A DNA stretch of 64,000 nt from positions 62,001-126,000 of the forward strand of contig NZ_NGKA01000005.1 of NCBI RefSeq assembly GCF_003987645.1, written 5' to 3'. Below the pieces are notes generated by a model, which did not search any database, was not told the DNA's origin, and saw only the letters and a program-made list of their open reading frames with translations. The position numbers were made by a program, and so were the translations under genes. The DNA comes from Vagococcus elongatus. Its GTDB lineage: Bacteria; Bacillota; Bacilli; Lactobacillales; Vagococcaceae. Below are positions 48,009-56,490 of this stretch, piece by piece. How positions within the stretch are numbered: the stretch's first letter is position 1; each line of letters opens with the position of its first letter.

Positions 48009-49406
48009 TCAGCCGATGATGATTTGTTCGGTAGGATAGGCAAACGCTTTGTCTTGCTTTTCCTTGGGAACAAAAGTCATCAAGGTGTATAACATTCCCA
48101 CTCGTCCAATAAACATCAAAAGAGCAATAATGATTTTTCCGATAGGAGTTAAATCAGAAGTAATCCCCAAAGACAGTCCTGTGGTCCCGAATGCAGAAGT
48201 TACCTCAATGATGATGGCTAGCAGTGAATGCTTTTCCGTGGCAGATAAAATAATAATAGAAAAGAAGCACATGAAAAGAGATAAGTTGAAAACCACAACG
48301 GCTTTTTTGATGTCTTCTTTGGAAATTTGTCTTCCGAAAATATTGACGTTTTCCTCGCTTTTGATGAATGAAGCCAAATATAGAAAGAGAATGGCAACAG
48401 TGGTCGTTCGAACCCCGCCTCCAACTGAACTAGGACTGCAGCCAATAAACATCAAAGAAGAAAACAACAGCAAAGTGGCCGGTTGAAACCGGTCTAAACT
48501 GTGCAATTGCAGTCCTGCATTACGGGTGCTGATAGAATAAAACATGGAGCTGATCCATTTTTGATTTTCTGCCATGGAAGAAAAGAGATGATTTTTTTCA
48601 AGCAAGTAAACCATAATCGTCCCAAAAATAAATAAAATAATAAAAGAAAAAATAGCAAGTTTGCTAAAAAGTGAAAATCTAAAAGGAAAACTATTTTTCT
48701 TTCGCTTGTGGGAGAGCCATTCACGAATTTCCATGATGACCGGAAATCCAATCCCACCAATCATAATCAAAAACATGGTGCTGATCAAAAAGAAAAAGTC
48801 ATTCTTGTATGGCATGATGGAGGCACCTGTTACATCAAAACCTGAGTTAGTAACGGCAGAAATTGCTTGATAAAAGCCAAAGAAAATCGATTCAGAAATT
48901 GTTGCATGGGCATCAGTGAGATAAAAATGAAAAGAATAAATAACACCGAAAAACAGTTGGATCGCAATCAGAAAATTCAATGTTACGCGAATCAGTCTGA
49001 CGACTCCGCTTAATTTCGGCTGATTCATGTCCGTCATGATCAACTGACGCTGACTTAGCGTGATCTTTTTTCGTGAAATAATCAAAAAATATGTCACAAT
49101 CATCATTATCCCTAAACCGCCCACTTGAAAAAGGACTTCAAGTAATATAATCCCCCGATGATTAAAGACCTGATTAATATTGAACGTGCTCAGACCAGTC
49201 ACACTGATCGTGCTGATGGCCATAAAGAGATCATCGATGAAGGCAGTTTTCACCCCGGGGTGTCTAAACCATGGAATTTTTAGTAGTATAAAAGAAATCA
49301 AGGTTAAAAGTATGTAGTAGGCAACAATCCGTTGAATACTAGAAACATGTGATGATAAATAGCGTGAAATCTTATTTTTTAATTGAAAAAATATCGTTGT
49401 TTTCAT
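48009..49406 (-). CDS. ntpJ: NtpJ/KtrB-type K+ (Na+-linked) transporter of the TrkH family
   Basis: A 465-residue TrkH-superfamily cation transporter with four M1-P-M2 repeats. The selectivity turns can be read: TISVTGLSTFN, SAVTNSGFDVT, STRNAGLQLHS and SAFGTTGLSLG, each with the key glycine. Size and N-terminus fit E. hirae NtpJ and KtrB rather than the larger TrkH. In E. hirae ntpJ is the last gene of the V-ATPase operon; here it is about 40 kb away on the other strand. No ktrA-type regulatory gene adjoins. The symbol is given by similarity and KtrB remains an equal name. Confidence 0.85.
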   Translation of the reverse strand: MKTTIFFQLKNKISRYLSSHVSSIQRIVAYYILLTLISFILLKIPWFRHPGVKTAFIDDLFMAISTISVTGLSTFNINQVFNHRGIILLEVLFQVGGLGIMMIVTYFLIISRKKITLSQRQLIMTDMNQPKLSGVVRLIRVTLNFLIAIQLFFGVIYSFHFYLTDAHATISESIFFGFYQAISAVTNSGFDVTGASIMPYKNDFFFLISTMFLIMIGGIGFPVIMEIREWLSHKRKKNSFPFRFSLFSKLAIFSFIILFIFGTIMVYLLEKNHLFSSMAENQKWISSMFYSISTRNAGLQLHSLDRFQPATLLLFSSLMFIGCSPSSVGGGVRTTTVAILFLYLASFIKSEENVNIFGRQISKEDIKKAVVVFNLSLFMCFFSIIILSATEKHSLLAIIIEVTSAFGTTGLSLGITSDLTPIGKIIIALLMFIGRVGMLYTLMTFVPKEKQDKAFAYPTEQIIIG

Positions 49407-49483
49407 TGGCCATTCCTCATTTGTTTTAGTTATTTTCTATTATACTAAAAAAAGTTGTGGGTGTAAGTAAATTATAACAAGCA

Positions 49484-49512
49484 TTGTCTATCTTATCAAA
49501 AAGGGTTAGAAT
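49484..49512 (+). promoter_or_regulatory. Promoter of the 570-residue membrane protein gene
   Basis: TTGTCT (49484-49489), 17-base spacer, TAGAAT (49507-49512), 24 bases before the start codon. Confidence 0.65.
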
Positions 49513-49536
49513 AACTTCAAAGAGGGAGGAGCAATA

Positions 49537-51249
49537 ATGATTATTCAAATATTTTTAAATAGTATTCTTTTTTTAATCGTGGTCGGAGTGTATTTAATCA
49601 AAAAGAAATTTTCGATCAATCGAGTGCAGCGGTTGCGACTCGCACTGTCCATCATTTTTTTAATTGTGGGTCAGTTTATTTTTATTTGGTTTATCTTGCC
49701 CAGCAAATCTTTGTTGAACTATTTGCTGATAAACTTAATCATGCTGGCACTGGCCAAAGGTGTGGTCTGGTTGTTGAAAGAAGCTGATGAACTGGTAGTC
49801 GAGCTTCTAAAACCCCGATTCTGGCAGTCTGTTGTGATTGTAGCGGCTTTTATTTTGCTGCTGGTTGCTTCGGCAGGCTATGATATTTACAGTAAGAAAC
49901 AAGTGTATCGTACGTTGAATATCATGGAAGGAACGGATACCCCTGAATTGGATAAAGAGGACACTCCTGTGACGATTCCTCCGAAAACAGTTCGTAATAA
50001 AATGAAAAAATCCATGAATCAGTTTGATAATCAGCAATTTTATGACTTAGGAGAATTACAAGTTCAAAAAATCAAAGATGAAGTCGTTTATATCGCCCCG
50101 TTGGAATTTAAGGGGTTTTGGCGCTGGTTTAAAGGGAAAGCCTCTGAAGGGTACTTGATGATGTCAGCAACGGATATTTATGCCCAGCCGATAGCCGTTA
50201 AGAATCCCATGACATATATCCCTAGTGCTTACTTTTTTAAAGATGTGGAGCGAAAAATTTACTTTGCCACATCTACTTACAAAACAATGGGGGTCCCACA
50301 GCTAGAAGTTGATGACGATGGAAAAGCTTATTATGTGCAGACGTTGTACAAGGCAAGAGGGATTTCTGAAAACCCAAACTATCGAAAGATGAAAATTGCT
50401 GTCTTGGATACTGTCACGGGAAAAGTTAAGGTGTATGATTTAAAAGATGTTCCTGAGTTTATTGATGCGCCGATTTCACCAGAAATGGCTAGCGAGATGA
50501 ACAGTGTCTACGGTAAGTATGAAAACGGCTGGCTCAACAGCAAGATGGCTAAAAAAGGCGTCAAGCTGGCCACTGAAAATGGAACAGAAGATGATGTGAC
50601 ACCAATTTTCAATGAAAAAGGAGAAATGCTTTATTTTACCGATTTTACCTCTCCTTCCAGTTCAGATGATTCAGCCATTGGCTACTCATTCATCAACGCA
50701 CGGACAGGGGAGCTGACCTATTACAGTAAGAAAAATATGATGGACAGTGAAGGCTTGTTAAATTTGGTAAATTTAGTTTATCCGGAGAAAAAGCTCAAAG
50801 GCAGTATGCCTTTACTTTATAATATTGACGGGATTCCGACCTGGGTAGTGTCCATGTTGGATGAGAATGGGATTTTCAAAAAAATTGCTTATGTGAATGC
50901 CACTGACAGCGACATTTTAGCGATGGAAGACAATGTGACCAGAGCTTTGCAAACCTATCGGCTGAAGTTAGGGGAGAAAAATGCTAATGTGGGTGCAACA
51001 GATGAGATTGTTGAACAAGAGTTAGAAGGTAAGGTTTTAAGGGTCAGCAGTCCAATCGAAACAGAAGACGGCATCATCGTGAAATTTCTGATGGGAGACG
51101 GTATCATTTATACGGTGTCGGAAAGTACCTATCCTGAAGGAATCTTTTTAGAGAAAAATGACCATGTGAAATTTAAGGCTCGAATGGTTGACGAGCTAGT
51201 ACAAGGCTACGTGACCGATTTTGAAATCACCACACTAGAGCAGCAGTAA
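49537..51249 (+). CDS. Uncharacterised membrane protein with large C-terminal domain
   Basis: I do not recognise this 570-residue protein. Four hydrophobic segments (about 3-22, 35-54, 60-80, 95-115) anchor an approximately 450-residue hydrophilic region. That region contains repeated beta-rich stretches (GFWRWFKGKASEGYLMMSAT, DDDGKAYYVQTLYKARG, IPTWVVSMLDENGIFKK) and ends in a short possible OB-like module (KVLRVSSPIETEDGIIVKF ... DHVKFKARMVDEL). An odd number of crossings would put the large domain outside; four would put it inside, so topology is open. Start ATG 49537 follows GAGGGAGGAG. It has its own promoter and precedes a zinc-ribbon envelope protein by about 100 bases. Confidence 0.75.
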   Translation: MIIQIFLNSILFLIVVGVYLIKKKFSINRVQRLRLALSIIFLIVGQFIFIWFILPSKSLLNYLLINLIMLALAKGVVWLLKEADELVVELLKPRFWQSVVIVAAFILLLVASAGYDIYSKKQVYRTLNIMEGTDTPELDKEDTPVTIPPKTVRNKMKKSMNQFDNQQFYDLGELQVQKIKDEVVYIAPLEFKGFWRWFKGKASEGYLMMSATDIYAQPIAVKNPMTYIPSAYFFKDVERKIYFATSTYKTMGVPQLEVDDDGKAYYVQTLYKARGISENPNYRKMKIAVLDTVTGKVKVYDLKDVPEFIDAPISPEMASEMNSVYGKYENGWLNSKMAKKGVKLATENGTEDDVTPIFNEKGEMLYFTDFTSPSSSDDSAIGYSFINARTGELTYYSKKNMMDSEGLLNLVNLVYPEKKLKGSMPLLYNIDGIPTWVVSMLDENGIFKKIAYVNATDSDILAMEDNVTRALQTYRLKLGEKNANVGATDEIVEQELEGKVLRVSSPIETEDGIIVKFLMGDGIIYTVSESTYPEGIFLEKNDHVKFKARMVDELVQGYVTDFEITTLEQQ

Positions 51250-51354
51250 AAGAAAAGTTCGATGATAATGATTGAGATGATAGAAAAAGTTTCAGCGAAC
51301 GTAAAAATATGTTAAAATTGTGTTCATACTGATGAATATGGAGAAGAATAATCA

Positions 51355-52935
51355 ATGACAAAAAAAATAAAATGTCCCAATTGCGGCTTTGAATATGATG
51401 AAGGAACTGAATTTTGTCCTAATTGTGATGTGATTAATCCTAACTCAAAATATATTCATAAAAAGCCGACAGCGGAAGAAATTTTAGCAGCAAAACAAAT
51501 GGAACAGGCTACTGACGAAGAAATTCGTCAACGGTTAAGGGAAAAATACGAGCAGGAAACTAAAACACTTGAAAAAGAGGAACTCAAAGAAGCTTTAGAC
51601 GAAGCGGAAGCTAAACATAAAGCAGATAAAGTTCCAGAGTCAGAAGTTGAGTCTGTCAAAGAAGCAGCGGTTTCTTCGGCGACACAAGAAAAACAAACAG
51701 AGAGTGCCAAAATTTCAGAGGATAAAAGCTGGAAACGTCCAGAAAAGCGTCAGGAAGATGAAGCAAGTTCCTCAGAAACTTCTGATGACAAGAAAACAGG
51801 AAATAAGAAACGTAACAATCTCATTTTTGGTGTAGTGATTGTCTTGTTGCTGGGTGCAGGAATCTGGGGTTACAACAAATACGAAAGTAATGCCAGAGAA
51901 AAACGAGCAGCACAAACCGAAAAAGCTTATAAACAAGCCAAAATAGATTTTGAGAAACTTTATTTTGATGAGAATAAAATTTTCCTACATTCAGATGTCT
52001 CAAAAGATAAAATCGATAAAGCCAGCGATAAAATCGAAACCATTGATAACAAAGAATTTCAAGAAGACTTGAAAGAAATTGAGTCAGATGTCAGAGAGCG
52101 TTTTGAAAAACAAGATGGTTTAAATATTTTATTCGACCAACCTGTCCTTGTTGGAGATACTTTGGATGATAAAGCATTGGTCAAAGAGAACATTTCCAGT
52201 GTGTCACTGGAAATTTCTGACAAAGAACAAGATGCTTTTGATAAAAAAATAAACGAAGGCATTCAATTGGCAAAAGATCAGGTAGAGGACAACAATAAAG
52301 CCAAGGAGTTAATGACAGTTGTTTTCAAAGACAATAAAATCGTTGAAAACGTCAAGCGGGAAGATTACAACAAAGCTAAAGAAGCTGTTGGGAAAATCAA
52401 GCGAAAAGAATTAAAAGAAACATTTGAAAAGCAATTAAAATCTGTGGATGATTTTCTCGTTGCTAAGGAAAAAGAAACAAAAGAAAAAGAAGCTGCACAA
52501 GCGGCAGCAAACGCACAGGCTGCTGGAGCTGCTCCGTCCCAGAACGCTCAGGCGAATCAAGCAGCTCAAGGTAGCGGCACCAATATTTTTGGGGCAGACC
52601 GAATTCAAAAATGGCATGAGAAAAATCCGACAGTTCAAAGCGGGATGTTAAGCAATCTTGATCCGGGAGCAGTATCCAGCGACCCTTGGGTATGGGCGCC
52701 GGGTGTTCAAGAGACCGTCCTGAATGAATGTTTCCGTCGGGGGTATATCGTAGAAGGCGGCTTTTATCTAGTTCAAAGTAAAATTGTCGATGGAGAAGGT
52801 TATTATGATTTGTATGCCACTGACACCAGCGCACCTTTATTTAACAATTGGAAACCAGCCACACCTTATTATCTAGTGACAATCAACTGTAAAACTGGTT
52901 GGTTCAAAGGAAATGGATCAGACGGAACGTTGTAA
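51355..52935 (+). CDS. Zinc-ribbon membrane-anchored protein (TcaA-like layout)
   Basis: A 526-residue protein in four parts. A Cys4 zinc ribbon (Cys7, 10, 21, 24: CPNCGFEYDEGTEFCPNC) is followed by a charged, helical cytoplasmic linker to about 150, one membrane helix (about 155-173: LIFGVVIVLLLGAGIWGY), and a Lys/Asp/Glu-rich extracellular helical region to about 385. Then comes an Ala/Gln-rich spacer (AAQAAANAQAAGAAPSQNAQ) and a C-terminal domain rich in Trp/Tyr. The zinc ribbon-helix-extracellular order resembles S. aureus TcaA and similar envelope proteins, but the rest does not permit a function. Start ATG 51355 follows GGAGAAG; an extended -10 TGTTAAAAT lies about 45 bases upstream. 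Confidence 0.78.
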   Translation: MTKKIKCPNCGFEYDEGTEFCPNCDVINPNSKYIHKKPTAEEILAAKQMEQATDEEIRQRLREKYEQETKTLEKEELKEALDEAEAKHKADKVPESEVESVKEAAVSSATQEKQTESAKISEDKSWKRPEKRQEDEASSSETSDDKKTGNKKRNNLIFGVVIVLLLGAGIWGYNKYESNAREKRAAQTEKAYKQAKIDFEKLYFDENKIFLHSDVSKDKIDKASDKIETIDNKEFQEDLKEIESDVRERFEKQDGLNILFDQPVLVGDTLDDKALVKENISSVSLEISDKEQDAFDKKINEGIQLAKDQVEDNNKAKELMTVVFKDNKIVENVKREDYNKAKEAVGKIKRKELKETFEKQLKSVDDFLVAKEKETKEKEAAQAAANAQAAGAAPSQNAQANQAAQGSGTNIFGADRIQKWHEKNPTVQSGMLSNLDPGAVSSDPWVWAPGVQETVLNECFRRGYIVEGGFYLVQSKIVDGEGYYDLYATDTSAPLFNNWKPATPYYLVTINCKTGWFKGNGSDGTL

Positions 52936-53464
52936 CATTTCTAAAATGGTCACATATTTTATTCCATAAAAGCAAGGCCACGAATGAAGCGTATAAAGCG
53001 TCTATTCGTGGTCTTTTTGTATGCTCTGGAGCTCACTTGCTATCCAGTCGGTTTGGGACAGCTTTTAGGGAGGTATTTTTTGGTAAGAAAAGCAATATAA
53101 TTTCATCCGAGATAAAAACAACACGAAAGTACCTACGCGTATTCCCACCTGAGCAGAGGAAGTAAATTATTTATGGAAATTTCAGAAGAAAACACTGGTA
53201 AAAAAATCCGGGAGCTTGTAAAAGAATACTGAAGGAGTTGAGTTTAATTTTTAAACAATAACTGCAAGGGTCTTTGACAAACTTTGCACAACTATGGGAG
53301 AATAAAAGTTAAAGTTTTTAGTCCTGATTATCACCGGAGAAATCCATTGACTTTCTTAACATGATAAGAGACTTTGTAGATACTTCCAATTTTAGTATAT
53401 CAAATGAAGACTAAGCCATTTTTTAATCAAAAATAATAAAAAATAGATACTAAGGAGTAAATAA
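52936..53464. other. Intergenic region with terminator; remainder possibly decayed
   Basis: After the terminator at 52976-53019 there are about 440 bases with no significant frame. A stretch at 53173-53232 has an ATG-to-stop frame of 19 codons (MEISEENTGKKIRELVKEY) that looks like a fragment of a coding sequence but has no ribosome site. No promoter with good spacing was found for the acetyltransferase gene apart from a TTGACT at 53347. Confidence 0.4.
52976..53019 (+). terminator. Rho-independent terminator after the zinc-ribbon gene
   Basis: GGCCACGAAT (52976-52985) pairs with ATTCGTGGTC (53004-53013), one G-T, followed by five Ts. Confidence 0.8.
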
Positions 53465-54094
53465 ATGAAAAAAGATTTTGAGTATGAACAAATGTTAGCT
53501 GGAGCTCTCTACTTCGCTCCAAACATATTTCCCGAAAACGGTTCTTTGGAAGGAAAGAAACTAGCACAAAAAATTAATAATGAACCAATTGAAAATACAG
53601 ATAAAATCATAGCGATGGTAAGAAAATTATTTGGCAAGACCGGTCGTTCTTTTTACGTCAATCCGCCAGTCTACGTTGATTATGGCCGTCATGTGGAAAT
53701 TGGCGAAAATTTCTATGCAAATATGGATTGTATGTTTGTAGATGTCAACAAAATAGTCATCGGAGACAATGTGATGGTCGGGCCAAGGGTCGGATTCTAT
53801 ACTGCCGGTCATCCCACAGATCCTGAAATCAGAATAAAAGAATTAGAGTTTGGTTCGCCAATCACTATTGAAGACAATGTTTGGATTGGTGGAAATGCCA
53901 CCATTTTGCCGGGCGTGACTGTTGGGAAAAACTCAATTGTGGGAGCCGGAGCAGTGGTCACCAAAGATGTGCCAGAAAATACAATAGTTGGAGGGAATCC
54001 TGCACGAGTTATCAGAGAAATAAATGATGTGGATAAGAAAAAATGGGAAGCTGAAATGAAAACTTATTATGAAAATTTGGCTAAAAATAAATAA
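53465..54094 (+). CDS. Sugar O-acetyltransferase (maltose/galactoside acetyltransferase family)
   Basis: A 209-residue left-handed beta-helix acetyltransferase of the Maa/LacA/NodL group. The N-terminal helical part MLAGALYFAPNIFPENGSLEGKK differs a little from the usual MLAGELY start; the hexapeptide repeats run from about 65 (VYVDYGRHVEIGENFYANMD) to 185. The acetyl-CoA/catalytic histidine is in GFYTAGHPTDPE. VWIGGNATILPGVTVG and VGAGAVVTKDVPENTIVGGNPA are standard. Acceptor sugar unknown. ATG 53465 with AAGGAG upstream. A MerR regulator gene follows on the same strand. Confidence 0.93.
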   Translation: MKKDFEYEQMLAGALYFAPNIFPENGSLEGKKLAQKINNEPIENTDKIIAMVRKLFGKTGRSFYVNPPVYVDYGRHVEIGENFYANMDCMFVDVNKIVIGDNVMVGPRVGFYTAGHPTDPEIRIKELEFGSPITIEDNVWIGGNATILPGVTVGKNSIVGAGAVVTKDVPENTIVGGNPARVIREINDVDKKKWEAEMKTYYENLAKNK

Positions 54095-54143
54095 TCGTTC
54101 ATTTGAGTGTGTCTCTCAAATAAACGTTCTTTAGTGCTGAGGT

Positions 54144-54168
54144 AGAGTTTAGTCAAAGACTAGACTCT
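54144..54168. promoter_or_regulatory. Imperfect hairpin/dyad before the MerR gene
   Basis: AGAGTTTAGTC (54144-54154) and GACTAGACTCT (54158-54168) form an 11-bp dyad with one T-G and a 3-base loop. It overlaps the -35 of the MerR promoter and could be an operator or the acetyltransferase terminator stem without a T-run. Confidence 0.4.
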
Positions 54169-54191
54169 GACCTAACGTTGTGGTTTACAAT
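54161..54191 (+). promoter_or_regulatory. MerR-type promoter with 19-base spacer
   Basis: TAGACT (54161-54166) and TACAAT (54186-54191) are 19 bases apart, the stretched spacing typical of MerR-controlled promoters; the spacer holds a partly symmetric ACC...AACGTT...GGT. It precedes a MerR-family gene, suggesting autoregulation. Confidence 0.5.
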
Positions 54192-54224
54192 AAAACTATA
54201 CAAAATAGAAAAGCGAGGGATTCC

Positions 54225-55055
54225 ATGTTTAAAGTAGGAACATTTTCTAGAATAACCAACACTACCGTTAGAACTTTGCATCACTATGAAAAAATCGGTC
54301 TTCTTTTGCCTACACATATTGATGAACAATCCAACTACCGTTATTACGATGCCAAGCTAATCAATAAGTTGAATCAAATCAAAGTACTGCAGCAAATTGG
54401 TTTTTCTTTGGAAGAAATTAAGCAGATTCTTAAAGAAGATGTCTATGACAACGTGAGCACTCATTTTGAGCAAAAATACCAAGCCCTCCATCAAGAGCTG
54501 GAGGCATTAAAAAACAAACAGAAATTTCTCGAACTGCTGATGGAAAAGGATAGCGAACAGTTGATGAGCAGGTATAATATCAGTGTTAGGGAGCTGCCTG
54601 AAAGAAACGTCATGAGCATACGGAGACCGTTGCCAGAATTTGATGCGGAAGGGTTATTATGGCAGGAATTGTACGAAGAATTTTTGGCACAAGAGGTTAC
54701 ATTTTCTACACCGCCATTTGGGATTTCCTATTACCATGATTCTGAATACAAAGAAGAAAACGTGGATGTAGAAATTCAAAGCAGTGTGATTGGAGAGTAT
54801 GCAGACACAGATAAGGTGAAATTTTTCACCCAAGAAGCTGAAGAGATAGCCTCGGTGGTCTTTCAAGGGGACTTTTCTCAAATGCCATTGATCACAACTG
54901 CCTTGGGAAACTGGATTAGCATGAATAATTATGAAATTGCCGGTCCCATGGTAAATATCCCAATTGTTTCGCCAGCCCAATCACCTGACTCTGAAGACTG
55001 GATTCATGAAGCAGGCTTCATTGTAAAAAAAATAATTAACCAAAGCAGTGAGTAA
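54225..55055 (+). CDS. MerR-family regulator with GyrI-like effector domain
   Basis: A 276-residue regulator. The N-terminal MerR winged helix is MFKVGTFSRITNTTVRTLHHYEKIGLL ... NYRYYDAKLINKL (1-70), then a coiled-coil dimer helix (about 78-120), then an approximately 145-residue GyrI/SOUL-like ligand domain (ERNVMSIRRPLPEFDAEGLL ... EIAGPMVNIPIVSPAQSP). This BmrR-like layout binds hydrophobic or cationic compounds. ATG 54225 follows GCGAGGG; an upstream frame to 54180 overlaps the promoter. Target may be itself or the acetyltransferase upstream; no efflux gene is adjacent. Confidence 0.92.
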   Translation: MFKVGTFSRITNTTVRTLHHYEKIGLLLPTHIDEQSNYRYYDAKLINKLNQIKVLQQIGFSLEEIKQILKEDVYDNVSTHFEQKYQALHQELEALKNKQKFLELLMEKDSEQLMSRYNISVRELPERNVMSIRRPLPEFDAEGLLWQELYEEFLAQEVTFSTPPFGISYYHDSEYKEENVDVEIQSSVIGEYADTDKVKFFTQEAEEIASVVFQGDFSQMPLITTALGNWISMNNYEIAGPMVNIPIVSPAQSPDSEDWIHEAGFIVKKIINQSSE

Positions 55056-55218
55056 ACTAAAGAAAAATTACTGCTTCTTTTACTGGAAATTTTCATACAA
55101 TTTCCATTAACTAATTTTTCTCTTGCTCTCTGGTAAAAATTGTAATATTTATTGTCTTTCCTACTAAGACTTTTCCTTTTGCATAAATTAATAAGTGTTA
55201 TTTTAAAAGTCTTAACCT

Positions 55219-55248
55219 TTGACAAAAAAATCAAGTATTCACTATAAT
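55219..55248 (+). promoter_or_regulatory. Strong promoter of the small exported protein gene
   Basis: Perfect TTGACA (55219-55224), 18-base spacer, perfect TATAAT (55243-55248), 58 bases before the start at 55307. Confidence 0.85.
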
Positions 55249-55306
55249 GAGAATGAAATATGACGAAAAGGCCTTTAATAACTTAATTAAACTAAGGGGA
55301 ATTTGT

Positions 55307-55648
55307 ATGAAAAAGAAGCTGATGTTTATAATTGGTTTATCAGTAGTCGGGTTGAGCTTTTTATTTATCAGAGATTATGTCAAAAGTAAGGAAACAAGAT
55401 TGAAAGATAGTCAGATTCTTGTAGAGGTACAGAGTGTATCGGAGGATCGTTTCATCGGCGACGTCCTTGATGGAAACGATTTGGTGACAGATCAGCAAAT
55501 AATCGCTTTTACTTTTCAGGAAACAGACAAATTAGAAACTTTGCAAGAAAATGATCAGGTAATTCTAGAGGTGCCTGTAGTGCCGATTATGACCCACAGT
55601 CTACCTCCGCAAATGCCCCAAACAAAAATAATTAAAATTTTGGATTAA
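55307..55648 (+). CDS. Small exported or membrane-anchored protein of unknown function
   Basis: A 113-residue protein. MKKK is followed by one hydrophobic segment (about 5-21: LMFIIGLSVVGLSFLFI) that is an uncleaved anchor or signal peptide without a lipobox. The remainder is a small beta-rich domain (ILVEVQSVSEDRFIGDVLDG ... EENDQVILEVPVVPI-like). It resembles small extracytoplasmic OB-like domains of Firmicutes, but I cannot name a family. ATG 55307 follows AAGGGGAATTTGT and agrees with the strong promoter at 55219; the frame's first ATG at 55247 lies in the -10 box. Followed by its own terminator. Confidence 0.75.
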   Translation: MKKKLMFIIGLSVVGLSFLFIRDYVKSKETRLKDSQILVEVQSVSEDRFIGDVLDGNDLVTDQQIIAFTFQETDKLETLQENDQVILEVPVVPIMTHSLPPQMPQTKIIKILD

Positions 55649-55671
55649 ATTAATATGGCTTTAAGTTTCAT

Positions 55672-55708
55672 ACTACAGTAACGGTGTTTCCTTACTGTAG
55701 TTTTTTTC
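55672..55708 (+). terminator. Rho-independent terminator
   Basis: ACTACAGTAA (55672-55681) pairs exactly with TTACTGTAGT (55692-55701), followed by six Ts. Confidence 0.88.
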
Positions 55709-55801
55709 AAAATTTTTTTTGCGAATGTGATTTTCAAGTCATTTTAAGAGCATTAAGAAGGGGATAGTTTTATAATAAGAACAATGAAAGGAGCTTATCT
55801 C

Positions 55802-56281
55802 ATGTCAATTTATGATTTCGAAGTACGTTTGGATGATGGCCGTGTCTATGCTTTAAGCGAGTATCAAGACAAAGTGATGCTCATTGTCAATACAGCGACA
55901 AAATGCGGTCTTGCCCCTCAGTTTAAAGAGCTGGAATCTTTATATGAAAAGTATCAGGAGGATGGCTTGGTGATTTTGGGTTTCCCATCGGATCAATTCA
56001 AACAAGAGTTGAAAACTGGCAGTGAAGCAGCAGAGGCTTGCCGCTTAAAATATGGTGTCAGCTTTCCCATGCATGAATTAATCAAAGTCAATGGAGCGGA
56101 GACACTACCTTTATTTAAGTATTTGAAAGAGCAAGCGCCAAGCAAGCTGGGAAAGACGATCAAATGGAACTTCACCAAGTTTTTAGTTGCCAGACAGGAA
56201 CAAGAAATAAAAAGATATTCTCCTCAAACCACTCCCTCTGAAATTGAAAAGGATATCGTTGAATGGTTAGATAAGAAGTGA
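55802..56281 (+). CDS. Glutathione-peroxidase-family thiol peroxidase
   Basis: A 159-residue GPx-family peroxidase of the cysteine type. The peroxidatic Cys35 is in NTATKCGLAPQ; the glutamine of the active site is Gln65 (FPSDQF, where the usual FPCNQF has a Cys); the tryptophan is in IKWNFTKFLV. Cys80 (EAACRLKYGVSFP-like) is the likely resolving cysteine, so thioredoxin is the probable reductant, as in other bacterial Cys-GPx. ATG 55802 follows AAAGGAG; the frame's earlier ATG at 55784 overlaps that site. Confidence 0.93.
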   Translation: MSIYDFEVRLDDGRVYALSEYQDKVMLIVNTATKCGLAPQFKELESLYEKYQEDGLVILGFPSDQFKQELKTGSEAAEACRLKYGVSFPMHELIKVNGAETLPLFKYLKEQAPSKLGKTIKWNFTKFLVARQEQEIKRYSPQTTPSEIEKDIVEWLDKK

Positions 56282-56403
56282 CTTTTACTATTTAAAGAGA
56301 AAACAAGATAATGATATTAGAAGTGTGTTTTAGTTCGCTTTTTTTTATTATTTTTACACATTTTCTTCTACATAACTAGATACTTGCTCGGGAAAAAAAT
56401 AAC

Positions 56404-56425
56404 ATTGTGAAAAACATTGCACAAT
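56404..56425. promoter_or_regulatory. ATTGTG...CACAAT dyad upstream of nox
   Basis: ATTGTGA-N8-TGCACAAT forms an inverted repeat whose ends match the Rex half-site TTGTGAA, but the spacing is about two bases longer than the Rex consensus. It is a candidate NAD(H)-responsive operator of the NADH oxidase gene. Confidence 0.45.
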
Positions 56426-56469
56426 ATTTCGTTGATCAGATGATGATTATATCAATTAACAGAGAAAGG

Positions 56470-56490
56470 ATTGTGAAAAAAATGTTTTAA
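56470..56490. promoter_or_regulatory. Second ATTGTGAAAAA half-site upstream of nox
   Basis: ATTGTGAAAAAAATGTTTTAA repeats the left half of the element at 56404 almost base for base, 66 bases downstream in the same direction; its right half is degenerate. Confidence 0.35.

Noticed and set aside
48049-48486. Plus-strand 145-codon frame inside the NtpJ-like gene
   Set aside because: Antisense of an obvious TrkH-type gene; no ribosome site and no domain.
52448-52834. Minus-strand frames of 67-123 codons inside the zinc-ribbon gene
   Set aside because: They are antisense shadows of the low-complexity Lys/Glu/Ala/Gln-rich coding region.
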